34,881 bases of DNA from a candidate division NC10 bacterium RIFCSPLOWO2_12_FULL_66_18 (GCA_001771285.1 METI01000101.1:1-34881), one strand, 5' to 3'. Positions 15,267 to 23,723 are shown, counted from the stretch's first letter. The notes: generated by a model from the letters alone, not told the origin. Numbers and translations are program-made.

Positions 15267-15384
15267 TAAGCGGAGACCGTATCAGGGCCGGGGGGGAGAA
15301 GTCAAGGAACCTGAATCTCTTCTCACGCTCCGGCGTGCCCTCGTCCTCGCGAAGCGGGCGCCCGCCGGCCCCGAGGCGGCCCTC

Positions 15385-15912
15385 CTACGTCGAGGGCTCC
15401 AGGTCCTCCTTGCGTGCGCCGGGGCGGACGGCTTTCCCGTCCACCTGGACGACGAGGGCCAGCTCCACGCAGTAATTCGCCGGCAGCCCTCCGCAACTGA
15501 GCGACACCCGCGCATGACGCCCCCGCTCGCCGAAGACCTGCACCAGAAGATCCGTCGCCCCGTTCACCACCCGGGATTGGTCCGTGAATCCGGCCACCGA
15601 GCTCACGTACCCCGTCATCTGAACGATCTGCTGGACCCGGTTCAGGCTCCCCATGGCGTATCGGATCACCGTCAAGGCGCACAATGCCGCCTGGCGGCTG
15701 GCCTCGTAGCCCTGCTCGACGCTCACCTCCTTCCCGACCTGTCCCTGGAACAGGGGCTTCCCGTTGCGGATGGGAACCACCCCCGAGAGGTACAGCAACT
15801 CCCCCGCCTGAACGTGGGAGACGTACTTGGCGCCGGTGCGACTGGCGGAATACAGCTCCCGCATCTCGGGCAGGGGGCTGCCCAGCGAAAGGATGGCCTG
15901 CTCGGGATCCAT
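15385..15912 (-). CDS. RidA/YjgF-family protein, long form
   Basis: This 175-residue member of the RidA family (usual length about 125-160) has a core from about residue 25 to 160. The conserved Arg/Glu pair appears in GRHARVSLSCGGLPANYCVE (R135, E150). Classic RidA hydrolyses reactive enamine/imine intermediates; several subfamilies serve catabolic pathways. It is last in the long operon, 15 bases after DUF1028, with a GAGAGGAG site before ATG 15912. Its place beside amine-handling enzymes suits an imine or enamine deaminase role, which is inference. Confidence 0.85.
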   Translation of the reverse strand: MDPEQAILSLGSPLPEMRELYSASRTGAKYVSHVQAGELLYLSGVVPIRNGKPLFQGQVGKEVSVEQGYEASRQAALCALTVIRYAMGSLNRVQQIVQMTGYVSSVAGFTDQSRVVNGATDLLVQVFGERGRHARVSLSCGGLPANYCVELALVVQVDGKAVRPGARKEDLEPST

Positions 15913-15927
15913 CGGATCACGCTCCTC

Positions 15928-16662
15928 TCAGGCCGTCGTCGCCCCGGGCGCCGGCTTTGCCGCCGTCAAGGGATCAATTCCCTGGGCCACCAGTCGCCGC
16001 CACTCCTCTTCCGACGGAAGGTACGGGTTATCCGGGCGAAGCCGGAAGAGTTCCACCACCGGGGCGTACTGATCGAAGATCCGCCGCAGCTCGGCGACCG
16101 GTTCGGGATGGAAATCCACCCGGAGGTCCACCAGGGGAAACGCCTCCCGGTCCACCACCAGCAGGGCCGCCGACCGCTCCCCGCCGATCTCTCCCCCGGC
16201 TGCCTTTCCCGCCTCCAGCGCCCGGAGCAGCCGCTCCGCCAGGGGAAGCTCGCCGCCGTCCTCGAAGGTCTCGGCCATAGCCGTCACGACCCGCTCGCTC
16301 ACGAGGAGGTTCCCGCCACAGGCGACATCGGCGCGCGTGATGTGCCCGGCCCAGGCCCGATTCGCCGATCCGGTGTGGGCCGCGGCCCGGCCGTCCCGGT
16401 CCACCACCAGGACCTGCCGTTTCTCCGGGTAGGCCTCGGACGCCAGGACGTCCGCCATCACGGCGTCGGCGGGCCGGCCCTCCCGCAGACGCTCCAGCCC
16501 TCTTCGACCCAGTCGCGGGTTGGTGACCGCCTGTGAACTCATGGCGCCGACCCCTGCCTCCACGCAGAGGCAGCGGGACCCGACGGCGATGGATTTGGTG
16601 GCGACCGCCGCGCCGAACATGCCGGTCCGCCTGCAACGGGCCACGATGGTGAACGTCGGCAC
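15928..16662 (-). CDS. DUF1028 family protein (Ntn-hydrolase-like)
   Basis: This 244-residue DUF1028 protein opens with PTFTIVARC and follows with MFGAAVATKSIAVGSRC and GVGAMSSQAVTNPRLG, diagnostic of the family. The fold is described as related to N-terminal-nucleophile hydrolases; the biological role is not established. The open frame extends to 16701, but GTG 16662 lies right after GGGGAGGGG and places the conserved segment at the N-terminus. It sits between the HpaB-like and RidA genes. In my experience DUF1028, RidA and amidohydrolases often occur together in catabolic operons. Confidence 0.85.
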   Translation of the reverse strand: MPTFTIVARCRRTGMFGAAVATKSIAVGSRCLCVEAGVGAMSSQAVTNPRLGRRGLERLREGRPADAVMADVLASEAYPEKRQVLVVDRDGRAAAHTGSANRAWAGHITRADVACGGNLLVSERVVTAMAETFEDGGELPLAERLLRALEAGKAAGGEIGGERSAALLVVDREAFPLVDLRVDFHPEPVAELRRIFDQYAPVVELFRLRPDNPYLPSEEEWRRLVAQGIDPLTAAKPAPGATTA

Positions 16663-16755
16663 GAACCCCCCTCCCCTTCGCCCTGGCCCGTCAGCGGCCA
16701 ATCGAACCTCCCGCGGCTCGCGGCTCTCGGCTCTATTGACTTCCCAGCCGTCCGG

Positions 16756-18201
16756 TCAGCCGGCCGGCTCGCCCAGCCCCACGATCCTCCTCGCCCGCCG
16801 CATCGACGCCTCCCGATCGTAGGCGCCGTACAGGATCATGGCCTGGTTCGCCGGCGGGCTCTCCGCGAAGAGCTGGTACGCCTGCTTGTGGCCGGCGAAG
16901 GAGGTGCTGGTGAGCTCCGCGGCCAGGTTCAGGACCCGCAGCCGGTCCTCGGCCGGGGTCGCCCCCACGCGGTAGTACTTCTCGAGACAGGGGCCGGTCT
17001 CCGGGCTCCGCAGGGTCCGCTCGTCCGGAATGAGGACCGCGCTCCCCCCGGCGAGATTCCGGAGGACGTGCACCATCTCGTGGTAATGCAGGGCCGTGTA
17101 GAGCCGCCCGGCGTACGCGATGGACTGGTTCGGCATCACCAGGCCGGACTCCGTGCGCTCGTAGGCCGCCTCGGAGGCCAGGATGAAGGCGTGGACCGCC
17201 TCCCGGTAGACCATCAGGTGGGCGATCTGCTCCTTGACCGCCGGGGAGGCGATGCTGCGGTTCTGCTCCGCCAGCAGGCACGCCGTCCCCACCAGCAGGT
17301 CCGCCTTGGCCAGCGACCGGAGGAGATAGGCGTGGGCCCCCCAGCGGTGCAGCTCGTGCCGGATCAGGCTCGCCAGCTCCGGTTGCCGGCAGAAGATCAC
17401 GCTGTCCCAGGGCACCAGGACGTCCTCGAAGACCATCAACGTGTCGATCTCATCGAAACGCGAGCTGAGCGGGCGATCGAAGGCCTGTGCGGTCTGGAGC
17501 AGGGGGGCCCGGCAGATGTGTTTGAGGCCGGGGCTGTTCAGGGGCACGATGCAGGCCACGGCGTAGTCGCGGTTCTCGGGCCGCCACTGCCCGACCGTCG
17601 GCTTCACGAAGGCGACATGGGCATAGGCGGCGCCCGTCTCGTATTTCGCCCCCCGGATCAGGATGCCGTCATCCCGCTCCGACACGACCCGCAGGTAGAG
17701 GTCCGGGTCGTCCTGCTCGAAGGGCTGCTTGCTCCGGTCGCCCTTGGGATCGGTGTTGCCGCTGGTCATGAAGAGGTCTTCGGCCTGGCACCTCTGCAGC
17801 CAGTGCTCGACGCTCCGCACGTATCGTGGGTCGTACTTCGCCAGGAGCGGCCGGCGGTCGTACATGACGAAGAGCGGGGTGGCGGTCTCGCTGCCGAACC
17901 GGTCCACCACCCCGCCCACCTCGTCCAGCAGGGCCAGGGTCATGGCCCGGATCCCGGCCAGATCCTCGGGGGTCTCGGGCAGCTTGTAGAACCGGCTCGC
18001 CCGTTCTCCGGAGGGGAGCTGGAAGGTCATCACCTCCTGGTAGCGAGCCTCGTGTTGCATGTCGTACATGCGGGCGATGGCGTCCACCATGGGTTGGAAG
18101 GCGGGGTGCTTGGTGACATCCTCCACCCGCTCCCCGTGCATCCAGACCCGGCGCCCGTCCCGAAGGCTGTCGCGGTACTCGTCCCCGCTCCGTATCCCCA
18201 T
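16756..18201 (-). CDS. HpaB/PvcC-like flavin-dependent monooxygenase
   Basis: This 481-residue protein belongs to the 4-hydroxyphenylacetate 3-hydroxylase family. It is recognised by SGNTDPKGDRS, then DPDLYLRVVSERDDGILIRGAK, and by the C-terminal helical domain. Members use reduced FAD and O2 to hydroxylate phenols. A related branch, 4-hydroxybutyryl-CoA dehydratase, carries a [4Fe-4S] cluster. I do not see that enzyme's paired cysteines and the His-x6-Cys ligands here, which favours a monooxygenase. No HpaC-like reductase is in the window. ATG 18201 follows GGGGAGGAG. It is 42 bases after the M20 gene. Its role in the pathway is unknown. Confidence 0.85.
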   Translation of the reverse strand: MGIRSGDEYRDSLRDGRRVWMHGERVEDVTKHPAFQPMVDAIARMYDMQHEARYQEVMTFQLPSGERASRFYKLPETPEDLAGIRAMTLALLDEVGGVVDRFGSETATPLFVMYDRRPLLAKYDPRYVRSVEHWLQRCQAEDLFMTSGNTDPKGDRSKQPFEQDDPDLYLRVVSERDDGILIRGAKYETGAAYAHVAFVKPTVGQWRPENRDYAVACIVPLNSPGLKHICRAPLLQTAQAFDRPLSSRFDEIDTLMVFEDVLVPWDSVIFCRQPELASLIRHELHRWGAHAYLLRSLAKADLLVGTACLLAEQNRSIASPAVKEQIAHLMVYREAVHAFILASEAAYERTESGLVMPNQSIAYAGRLYTALHYHEMVHVLRNLAGGSAVLIPDERTLRSPETGPCLEKYYRVGATPAEDRLRVLNLAAELTSTSFAGHKQAYQLFAESPPANQAMILYGAYDREASMRRARRIVGLGEPAG

Positions 18202-18243
18202 GCCGATCTCCTCCCCGGCCGAATCGTCTCGGACTGCTTCCGT

Positions 18244-19410
18244 CTACAGGAGCCGCTCTGGTAACTGCCTGAGCAGGCAGGCCAGGAGTGCCGCCTTGGC
18301 CGGCAGGCTCTTGACCTCCCCGTACTCCCGGCGGCTGCAGATGTGGTCCCCCACCGGCCCCAGCCCATCCAGGGTGGGAACCCCCAGGGCGGCGGCGAAG
18401 CTTCCGTCCGATCCGCCCCCGCGGATGCACCCCTTGAGATCCATCCCCAGCCCCCGGCCGGTCTCCCGGGCCAACTCGAACAGCGTGAGGCCTCCCGGGC
18501 TCTCCTCGAAGGGCGGCCGATGAAACTCGCCCTCCAGGACGCAGCGCGTACCCGGCAGCGTGGGCTGCGCCGCGATGGCGGTCATGCGGGCCGTGAGCTC
18601 TTCCTGCTGGGCCCGGGTTCTCGCCCGCACGTCGAAGATCGCCGTCGCGACATCCGGCACCACCTGCCGCGCCACGCCGCCCCGGATCAGACCCGCGCTG
18701 ACGATGATCCCCTCCGCGGGGTTGTTCAGCGCCTCGAAGGCCAGGATCTTGTGGGCCAGCTCCCGCACCGCGCTGATCCCGTCCTCGTAGCGGGTCCCGC
18801 AGTGCGCCGTCTTGCCCTCCACCCGCAGGCGGAAGTTGCCGACGGCGCGCCGCGCCGTCACCAGGAAATCCCCCGGGGGAGCCGACTCCATCACGAAGCA
18901 CCAGTCGGCCTGCTGCGCCTCCGATTCGATTATCGCGCGGGCGGTCTGGCTCCCGAGTTCTTCGTCCCCGGCACCGACCACGCTGATCCGCTCCAGCCCG
19001 CAGGTCCCCGAGGCCAGGAGATGCCGGAGCGCCTCGATCATGACCACGATGCCGCCCTTCATGTCAACCACGCCGGGTCCGGTGGCGCGCCCGTCCTGGA
19101 CCCGGAACGGCCACTCCGCCGCCGTCCCCTCGGGCCAGACGGTATCCAGGTGGCAGGAGAGAAGGACGCGACCGCGACCCCCGAAGGTCCGGGTGGCCAC
19201 CAGATGGTTGCCGACCTCCTCCTGCCGGATGAGGCGGCAGGTGAAACCCAGATCCACCAGGATATTCCGGACCATCTCGTTGACCCGGTCCACGCCCGGC
19301 TTGTAGGCCGACCCGCTCTCCGTCTCCACCAGGGCCTTCCAGAGCCCGACCATCCGGTCGAGATGGCGCTCCATCTCCGCCTGGATGTCATGCATCATCT
19401 TTTGGGACAT
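18244..19410 (-). CDS. M20-family metallohydrolase, carboxypeptidase G2-like
   Basis: This 388-residue enzyme has the M20 metal set: SCHLDTVW (H87, D89), GPGVVDMKGG (D116), GDEELGS (E150 base, E151 ligand), E175 and a late GPVGDHICS histidine. It most resembles glutamate carboxypeptidase/CPG2-type proteins, which cut N-acyl bonds to glutamate. The ATG at 19410 lies inside the DUF35 gene (16-base overlap) with GGAG before it; ATG 19398 or 19395 are possible alternatives. No signal peptide is seen, so it is probably cytosolic. Because the operon lacks HutG, this enzyme is a candidate for releasing glutamate from its formimino or formyl derivative; that is a hypothesis only. Confidence 0.88.
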   Translation of the reverse strand: MSQKMMHDIQAEMERHLDRMVGLWKALVETESGSAYKPGVDRVNEMVRNILVDLGFTCRLIRQEEVGNHLVATRTFGGRGRVLLSCHLDTVWPEGTAAEWPFRVQDGRATGPGVVDMKGGIVVMIEALRHLLASGTCGLERISVVGAGDEELGSQTARAIIESEAQQADWCFVMESAPPGDFLVTARRAVGNFRLRVEGKTAHCGTRYEDGISAVRELAHKILAFEALNNPAEGIIVSAGLIRGGVARQVVPDVATAIFDVRARTRAQQEELTARMTAIAAQPTLPGTRCVLEGEFHRPPFEESPGGLTLFELARETGRGLGMDLKGCIRGGGSDGSFAAALGVPTLDGLGPVGDHICSRREYGEVKSLPAKAALLACLLRQLPERLL

Positions 19411-19862
19411 GACGTTGACTCCGTGGGAAGAGAGTGGTTCCGTTCGAGAAGCCCCCCGTCCTCGGGCCGGACGTCGGCCGTGGGAGACGGCCTGCCTCCG
19501 GCTGCGCCCGCCTTGACTCTCCAGGCCCGCCAGACGGCCCCCAGGTAGGCCCCCAGGCTCATGGAGGTGAACGTGTACGCGTCTCCCTCCTGCACGACGC
19601 AGACCCGCTGGGAAATCCGCAGGCGGCAGCCCGGCTCCCCGCGGCAGAGCAGCCGGGCGCCCTCCGGGAGTTCCACCAGCCCCAGGATCAGGGGCGCAGA
19701 GAAGCCCGGCGCCGGGGCGTGCAGGACCGTGAAGGAAAGCAGCCGCCCCCAGGGGGGGAGGGCACACGGGTCCACCCCTTCACTTCCGCAGCGTGGACAC
19801 CGAGATTGGACTGGGATAGAAACGGCCCCGCAGGAACAGCGGGCGGCCGGGAGCGGCTCCAA
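19395..19862 (-). CDS. DUF35 zinc-ribbon/OB-fold partner of thiolase
   Basis: This 155-residue protein has a rubredoxin-like zinc ribbon (ARCSCGA... RCPRCGSE; C9, C11, C22, C25), then an OB-fold with LLSFTVLHAPAPGF and APLILGLVELPEGARLL, the DUF35 pattern. The first pair is C-x-C where the family usually has C-x2-C. Such proteins act as acyl-CoA-binding partners of thiolase-like enzymes. The start is TTG at 19862, one base after the thiolase stop, preceded by AAAGGAAC; no ATG fits. The last 40 residues are not part of the fold. Adjacency to the thiolase confirms the partnership. Confidence 0.82.
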   Translation of the reverse strand: MEPLPAARCSCGAVSIPVQSRCPRCGSEGVDPCALPPWGRLLSFTVLHAPAPGFSAPLILGLVELPEGARLLCRGEPGCRLRISQRVCVVQEGDAYTFTSMSLGAYLGAVWRAWRVKAGAAGGRPSPTADVRPEDGGLLERNHSLPTESTSCPKR

Positions 19863-19863
19863 T

Positions 19864-20988
19864 TCAGTTCCTTTCCAGGATCGTGACCCAGTTCCCCGTG
19901 GCGAGTCCCCCGATGCTGTGGGCCAGCCCCACGGCCGCCTCCACCTGGCGGTCCCCGGCCTGCCCCCGGAGCTGCCGGACGATCTCGACGACCTGGGCCA
20001 GGCCCGTGGCCCCGATGGGGTGGCCGCGCGCCTTCAGCCCACCGGATGGATTGATCGGCAGCCTGCCCCCGAGGGTCATGGCCCCCGATCGCAGGGCCCG
20101 GCACGATCGCCCCGGGGGAAAGAGGCCCAGGTCCTCGACGCTGATCAGCTCGAAGGACGTGAACGCGTCGTGCACCTCCGCCACCTGGACATCCGATGGT
20201 GTCCGGTTCGCCATCCGGAAGGCCCGGGCAGCCGCCTCGCGGGTCGCCCGGAACGAGACGAGGGAGTCCCGGTCCCGCAGGGCGACGTGATCCGTGCCCT
20301 GGGCGATCCCGGTGATGCGGACGCTCGCCGGGTCGGCGGTCAGGACCACGGCCGCGGCCCCGTCGGAGATGGGGGCGCAGTCGAACAGCCGGAGTGGGTC
20401 GGCGATGACCCGGCTGTGCATGACCTCCTCCAGGGTGATGGGACGCTGGAACTGCGCGTCGGGGTTCAGCGAGCCGTGGGAGTGATTCTTCACCGCGACG
20501 CGGGCCAGGTCCCTCCGCGTCACGGAGAAGGCCTGCATGAACGCGCGGGTCACGATGGCCGCCAGCGCCGGCATGGTCGCCCCCTGGGCGCGTTCACAGG
20601 GATCCAGGACCCGCCCCAGGATCCCGGTGACCTGGGGCGAGGGGACGTGGCTCATCTTCTCGCCCCCGATCACCAGGACGCTCTGAAAGTATCCGCTGGC
20701 CACGGCCGTGTAGCCCGCGAACACCGCGGCGGCCCCGGCCGAGCTGGCCGTCTCCACCCGGAGCGCGGGAACGGCGGCCAGGCCCAAGCCGTCGGCCACG
20801 CCCGACGCGACATTGCCCTCGCCGACGAAGGCCTCGGGGTTCATGGTCCCCACGTAGATGGCGTCCACGGTGTCCCGGCCGGCGTCCTTCAGCGCGGCCG
20901 CCCCCGCGGTCATCATCAGGTCCCGGAGAGAGCCCGGGTGTTTCCCGAAGGGCGTGATGCCCACGCCGGCGACCTGCACCCCACCCAT
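19864..20988 (-). CDS. Thiolase-family protein, SCP-x/DUF35-associated type
   Basis: This 374-residue thiolase-fold protein includes QSVLVIGGEKMSHV, ISDGAAAVVLT, VAEVHDAFTSFE, the GGLKARGHPIGATG loop and a C-terminal LAHSIGG. At the position of the thiolase nucleophile (usually VE-x-ACASG in this branch) the sequence reads VETASSAG (78-85), so Ser82 stands where Cys is expected. If the alignment is right, it may not be a normal thiolase. ATG 20988 follows GGACGGAGC; the frame upstream to 21246 is shadow. It is 74 bases after the CoA-transferase B gene and one base before its DUF35 partner. Acetoacetyl-CoA cleavage or a claisen-type reaction is plausible but unproved. Confidence 0.85.
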   Translation of the reverse strand: MGGVQVAGVGITPFGKHPGSLRDLMMTAGAAALKDAGRDTVDAIYVGTMNPEAFVGEGNVASGVADGLGLAAVPALRVETASSAGAAAVFAGYTAVASGYFQSVLVIGGEKMSHVPSPQVTGILGRVLDPCERAQGATMPALAAIVTRAFMQAFSVTRRDLARVAVKNHSHGSLNPDAQFQRPITLEEVMHSRVIADPLRLFDCAPISDGAAAVVLTADPASVRITGIAQGTDHVALRDRDSLVSFRATREAAARAFRMANRTPSDVQVAEVHDAFTSFELISVEDLGLFPPGRSCRALRSGAMTLGGRLPINPSGGLKARGHPIGATGLAQVVEIVRQLRGQAGDRQVEAAVGLAHSIGGLATGNWVTILERN

Positions 20989-21062
20989 GGCCGATGCTCC
21001 GTCCCGTTCCCGCCTGGGAGTGTCCTCCAGGCCGACCGGAAAACATTCCGGCGTCTGCGCGC

Positions 21063-21719
21063 TTACTCCATCAGCGTGAGCCACCGATCCACCGTCAGCG
21101 GGGCCTCGGTGGCGCGCTGCACCTCGTCCACGCTGACGCCGGGAGCGATCTCTTTCAGCAGCAGGCCGCGCTCCGTGATCTCGATGGTCGCCAGCTCGGT
21201 GATGATGAGGTTGACCACCCGGCGCCCGGTGAGGGGATAGGTGCACTCGCGCAGGATCTTCGGCTGCCCGTCCCGGGTGGTGTGCTCCATGGTCACCACG
21301 ATGCGACGGGTGCCGGCCACCAGATCCATGGCGCCGCCGATCCCCGTGAGGCGACCGGGGAGGCTCCAGTTGGCCAGGTCCCCCCGCTCCGAGACCTGGA
21401 AGGCGCCCAGGATCGCCAGGTCCAGATGGCCGCCCCGTACCAGGGCAAAGGAGTCGTCGCTGCAGAGGTAGGACGCGCCCGGCACCGCGGTGATGGCCCG
21501 CTTCCCGGCGTCCACCAAGTCCGCGTCCTCCTCGCCGGGGGACGGCGGCGGACCCATGCCCAGGATGCCGTTCTCGGAGTGAAACAGGACGGTCATGCCC
21601 TCCGGCAACACGGCCGGGATCATGGTGGGGATCCCGATGCCGAGGTTGACGTAGTAGCCGTCCCGCACCTCCCGGGCGGCCCGGCGGGCGATCCGCGTCT
21701 TACTCGATTCGCCGCTCAT
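21063..21719 (-). CDS. 3-oxoacid-type CoA-transferase, subunit B
   Basis: This 218-residue class I CoA-transferase subunit carries the catalytic glutamate in the conserved SENG motif (FHSENGILGMG, E49). NLGIGIPTMIP near the start and GAMDLVAGTRRIVVTMEHTT are typical of the SCOT/AtoA/PcaJ group. The ATG at 21719 overlaps subunit A by 20 bases and has AAGGG before it; a GTG at 21728 is a weaker choice. Group members use succinyl-CoA or acetyl-CoA to activate acetoacetate or 3-oxoadipate. Confidence 0.93.
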   Translation of the reverse strand: MSGESSKTRIARRAAREVRDGYYVNLGIGIPTMIPAVLPEGMTVLFHSENGILGMGPPPSPGEEDADLVDAGKRAITAVPGASYLCSDDSFALVRGGHLDLAILGAFQVSERGDLANWSLPGRLTGIGGAMDLVAGTRRIVVTMEHTTRDGQPKILRECTYPLTGRRVVNLIITELATIEITERGLLLKEIAPGVSVDEVQRATEAPLTVDRWLTLME

Positions 21720-22374
21720 AGCGGGCACCCTTGACCAGCCGCTTGACGAAGATCCCCGGCGTGACGATCACCTCCGGGTCCAGCTCCCCCACCTCGACGA
21801 TCTCCTCCACCTCGGCGATGGTGATCCGCGCCGCCTTCGCCATGACCGGGTTGAAGTTGCGCGCCGTCTTCCGGTACACCAGGTTCCCCAGGCGGTCGCC
21901 CTGGTAGGCCCGGATGAAGGCGTAGTCGGCCGCCAGGGGATACTCCAGCACGCACTCCGTCGCGCCGAACAGGCGGACCTCTTTCCCCTCGGCGACGCAG
22001 GTCCCCACGCCCGTCGGGAGGTAGACGCCGAAGACACCGGCGCCCGCCGCGCGGATGCGCTCCACCATGGTCCCCTGGGGCAGGAGTTCCACCTCCAGCG
22101 CTCCGCTGGCCTGCAGGCGCGCGCAGATCTCGCTGGACCGGAAGTAGGACCCCAGGATCTTCTTCACCTGCCCGTTGGCCAAGAGACCCCCCAGCCCGAA
22201 GGTGTCGACGCCGGCGTTGTTGCTGATGACCGTCAGGTTCCGCGTCCCCTTGGCGCCGAGCGCCCGGACCAGGTTCTCGGGAACGCCGCACAGGCCGAAG
22301 CCGCCGCACATGATGGTGCTCCCGTCCGGGACGTCGGCAATGGCCTCTTCTGCCGTCGCAAAGATCTCGATCAT
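21700..22374 (-). CDS. 3-oxoacid-type CoA-transferase, subunit A
   Basis: This 224-residue subunit A opens with the CoA-binding loop CGGFGLCGVPENLVRAL (23-39), followed by NNAGVDTFGLGGLL, TGVGT and ARNFNPVMAKAA, all characteristic of SCOT/AtoD/PcaI. ATG 22374 overlaps the HutI stop as ATGA, tying it to histidine breakdown. It pairs with the B subunit downstream. SCOT, AtoD and PcaI cannot be told apart by eye. Confidence 0.93.
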   Translation of the reverse strand: MIEIFATAEEAIADVPDGSTIMCGGFGLCGVPENLVRALGAKGTRNLTVISNNAGVDTFGLGGLLANGQVKKILGSYFRSSEICARLQASGALEVELLPQGTMVERIRAAGAGVFGVYLPTGVGTCVAEGKEVRLFGATECVLEYPLAADYAFIRAYQGDRLGNLVYRKTARNFNPVMAKAARITIAEVEEIVEVGELDPEVIVTPGIFVKRLVKGARYERRIE

Positions 22375-23723
22375 CGGTCTGGGCCTCCCAACGCCTCCGC
22401 GCCGTCCGCGTCCACCCGCCGGCCGTCCCGGACCACCACCGCCCCCCGCTTCACCACGTGCCGGACGCGATTCACGCCGAAGTGGAACGGGATGTGGACG
22501 TGGGTCGGGCAGTCCAGGACCAGGAGGTCGGAGGCCTTGCCCACCTCCAGGCTCCCCACCTCGTGGGCCCGACCGAGGGACCAGGCGCCGTTGATCGTGG
22601 CGGCGACGAGGGCCTCCGGCGGCGTCAGGCCCATCTTCAGGCAGGCAAGGCTGATGGTGAGCGGCATGGACTCGCACAGGCAACTGGCATTGAAGTCCGT
22701 CCCCAGGGCGACCGCCAGCCCGGTCTCCACCATCGCTCGGGCATCGGCGTACCGGCCGATGCGCAGGGCGAAGGCCGCGGCCGGCATCAGCGTGGCCCCC
22801 ACCCCCGCGCGGGCCATCAGCTCCAGCTCGTTTTGCGGGGTGAAGATGCAGTGGTCGGCCGACACCGCGCCCAGCCGCGCCGCCAGTCCCCCGCCCCCGT
22901 CGGGGGCGAACTCGTCCACGTGCATGCGCGCCCGCATGCCGTGGTCGCGCGCGCATGCCAGGATCCGTTCCGACTGCCGCTCGGTGAAGGCCCGCTTCGG
23001 GACGAAGGCCACGTCGCAGAACTCGGCCAGGCCCCTGGCCCTGACCTCGGGGAGCATCTCCTTCACCACGAGGTCCACGTACTCGTCGCGGCGGTCCCGG
23101 TACTCCGGGGGGAAGGCATGGGCCCCCAGAAAGGTCGGGACCAGTTCCACCGGGTGCTCGGCCCCCAGGGCGCGGATCACCTCCAGGATCTTGATCTCGT
23201 CGGGCACCGTCAGGCCGTAGCCGCTCTTGGCCTCGGCCGTGGTGGTGCCGTGCAGAAGCATGGTGTCCAGTCGCCGGCGGGTGAGCGCGACGAGCTCCGC
23301 AAAGGAGGCCTGGCGGGTCGGCTGGACGGTGTTGACGATCCCCCCGCCCCGGAGGGCGATCTCGGTGTACGAGAGGCCGCCGAGCCGGAGCACGAACTCC
23401 GCCTCCCGGCTCCCGGCGAACACCGGGTGGGTGTGGGCGTCCACCAGCCCCGGCATCACGACCATGCCGGAGGCGTCAATGGCCCGGCCGCCCTCGCGGA
23501 GGCGGACGGCGTCCCGGACGGCCCGGGTCTCCCCCACCGCCACGATCCGCCCCTGGCGGGACGCCACCGCCCCCCCGCGGATCAGGCCGAGCTCGCCGAG
23601 CGCCCGCCTGAGCCGGGGGACCACGCCCACGCCGGCCACGGTGAGCAGCTCTGCCGCATCGTGGACCAGCAGATCGGCCTCCACGGATCGCGCTTCCGAT
23701 TGCCTTCCCTCGGCGTCAGACAC
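22371..23723 (-). CDS. hutI: Imidazolonepropionase HutI
   Basis: This 450-residue amidohydrolase is a good match to HutI, which opens the ring of 4-imidazolone-5-propionate to give N-formimino-L-glutamate. Metal ligands show in VDAHTHPVFAGSREAEF, a later MHVDEF and ALGTDFN; HGTTTAEAKSGYGL is diagnostic. The N-terminus is about 30 residues longer than usual. The GTG at 23723 has GGGAG before it and overlaps the HutU stop by eight bases. It completes HutH-HutU-HutI. The step after it, usually HutG or HutF, is not visible. Confidence 0.95.
   Translation of the reverse strand: MSDAEGRQSEARSVEADLLVHDAAELLTVAGVGVVPRLRRALGELGLIRGGAVASRQGRIVAVGETRAVRDAVRLREGGRAIDASGMVVMPGLVDAHTHPVFAGSREAEFVLRLGGLSYTEIALRGGGIVNTVQPTRQASFAELVALTRRRLDTMLLHGTTTAEAKSGYGLTVPDEIKILEVIRALGAEHPVELVPTFLGAHAFPPEYRDRRDEYVDLVVKEMLPEVRARGLAEFCDVAFVPKRAFTERQSERILACARDHGMRARMHVDEFAPDGGGGLAARLGAVSADHCIFTPQNELELMARAGVGATLMPAAAFALRIGRYADARAMVETGLAVALGTDFNASCLCESMPLTISLACLKMGLTPPEALVAATINGAWSLGRAHEVGSLEVGKASDLLVLDCPTHVHIPFHFGVNRVRHVVKRGAVVVRDGRRVDADGAEALGGPDR

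Larger units (their letters stand above)
10786..15270 (-). other. Lower-GC block, probably acquired as a unit
   Basis: Counted samples give 64 of 120 G+C at 11281-11400 and 66 of 120 at 13021-13140, against 77 of 120 at 16021-16140 and 78 of 120 at 25021-25140. The block contains a binding protein, an aldehyde dehydrogenase remnant, a permease, an ATPase and a UbiD decarboxylase, all co-oriented. Codon use is less GC3-biased. The exact ends are not marked by repeats I trust, and no integrase or transposase is visible. Confidence 0.6.

Noticed and set aside
16756-18201. 4-hydroxybutyryl-CoA dehydratase, which would fit a 2-oxoglutarate to crotonyl-CoA route with the CoA-transferase and thiolase
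   Set aside because: The iron-sulfur ligands known for that enzyme (two cysteines four apart, and His-x6-Cys) are not present, so the monooxygenase branch fits better.
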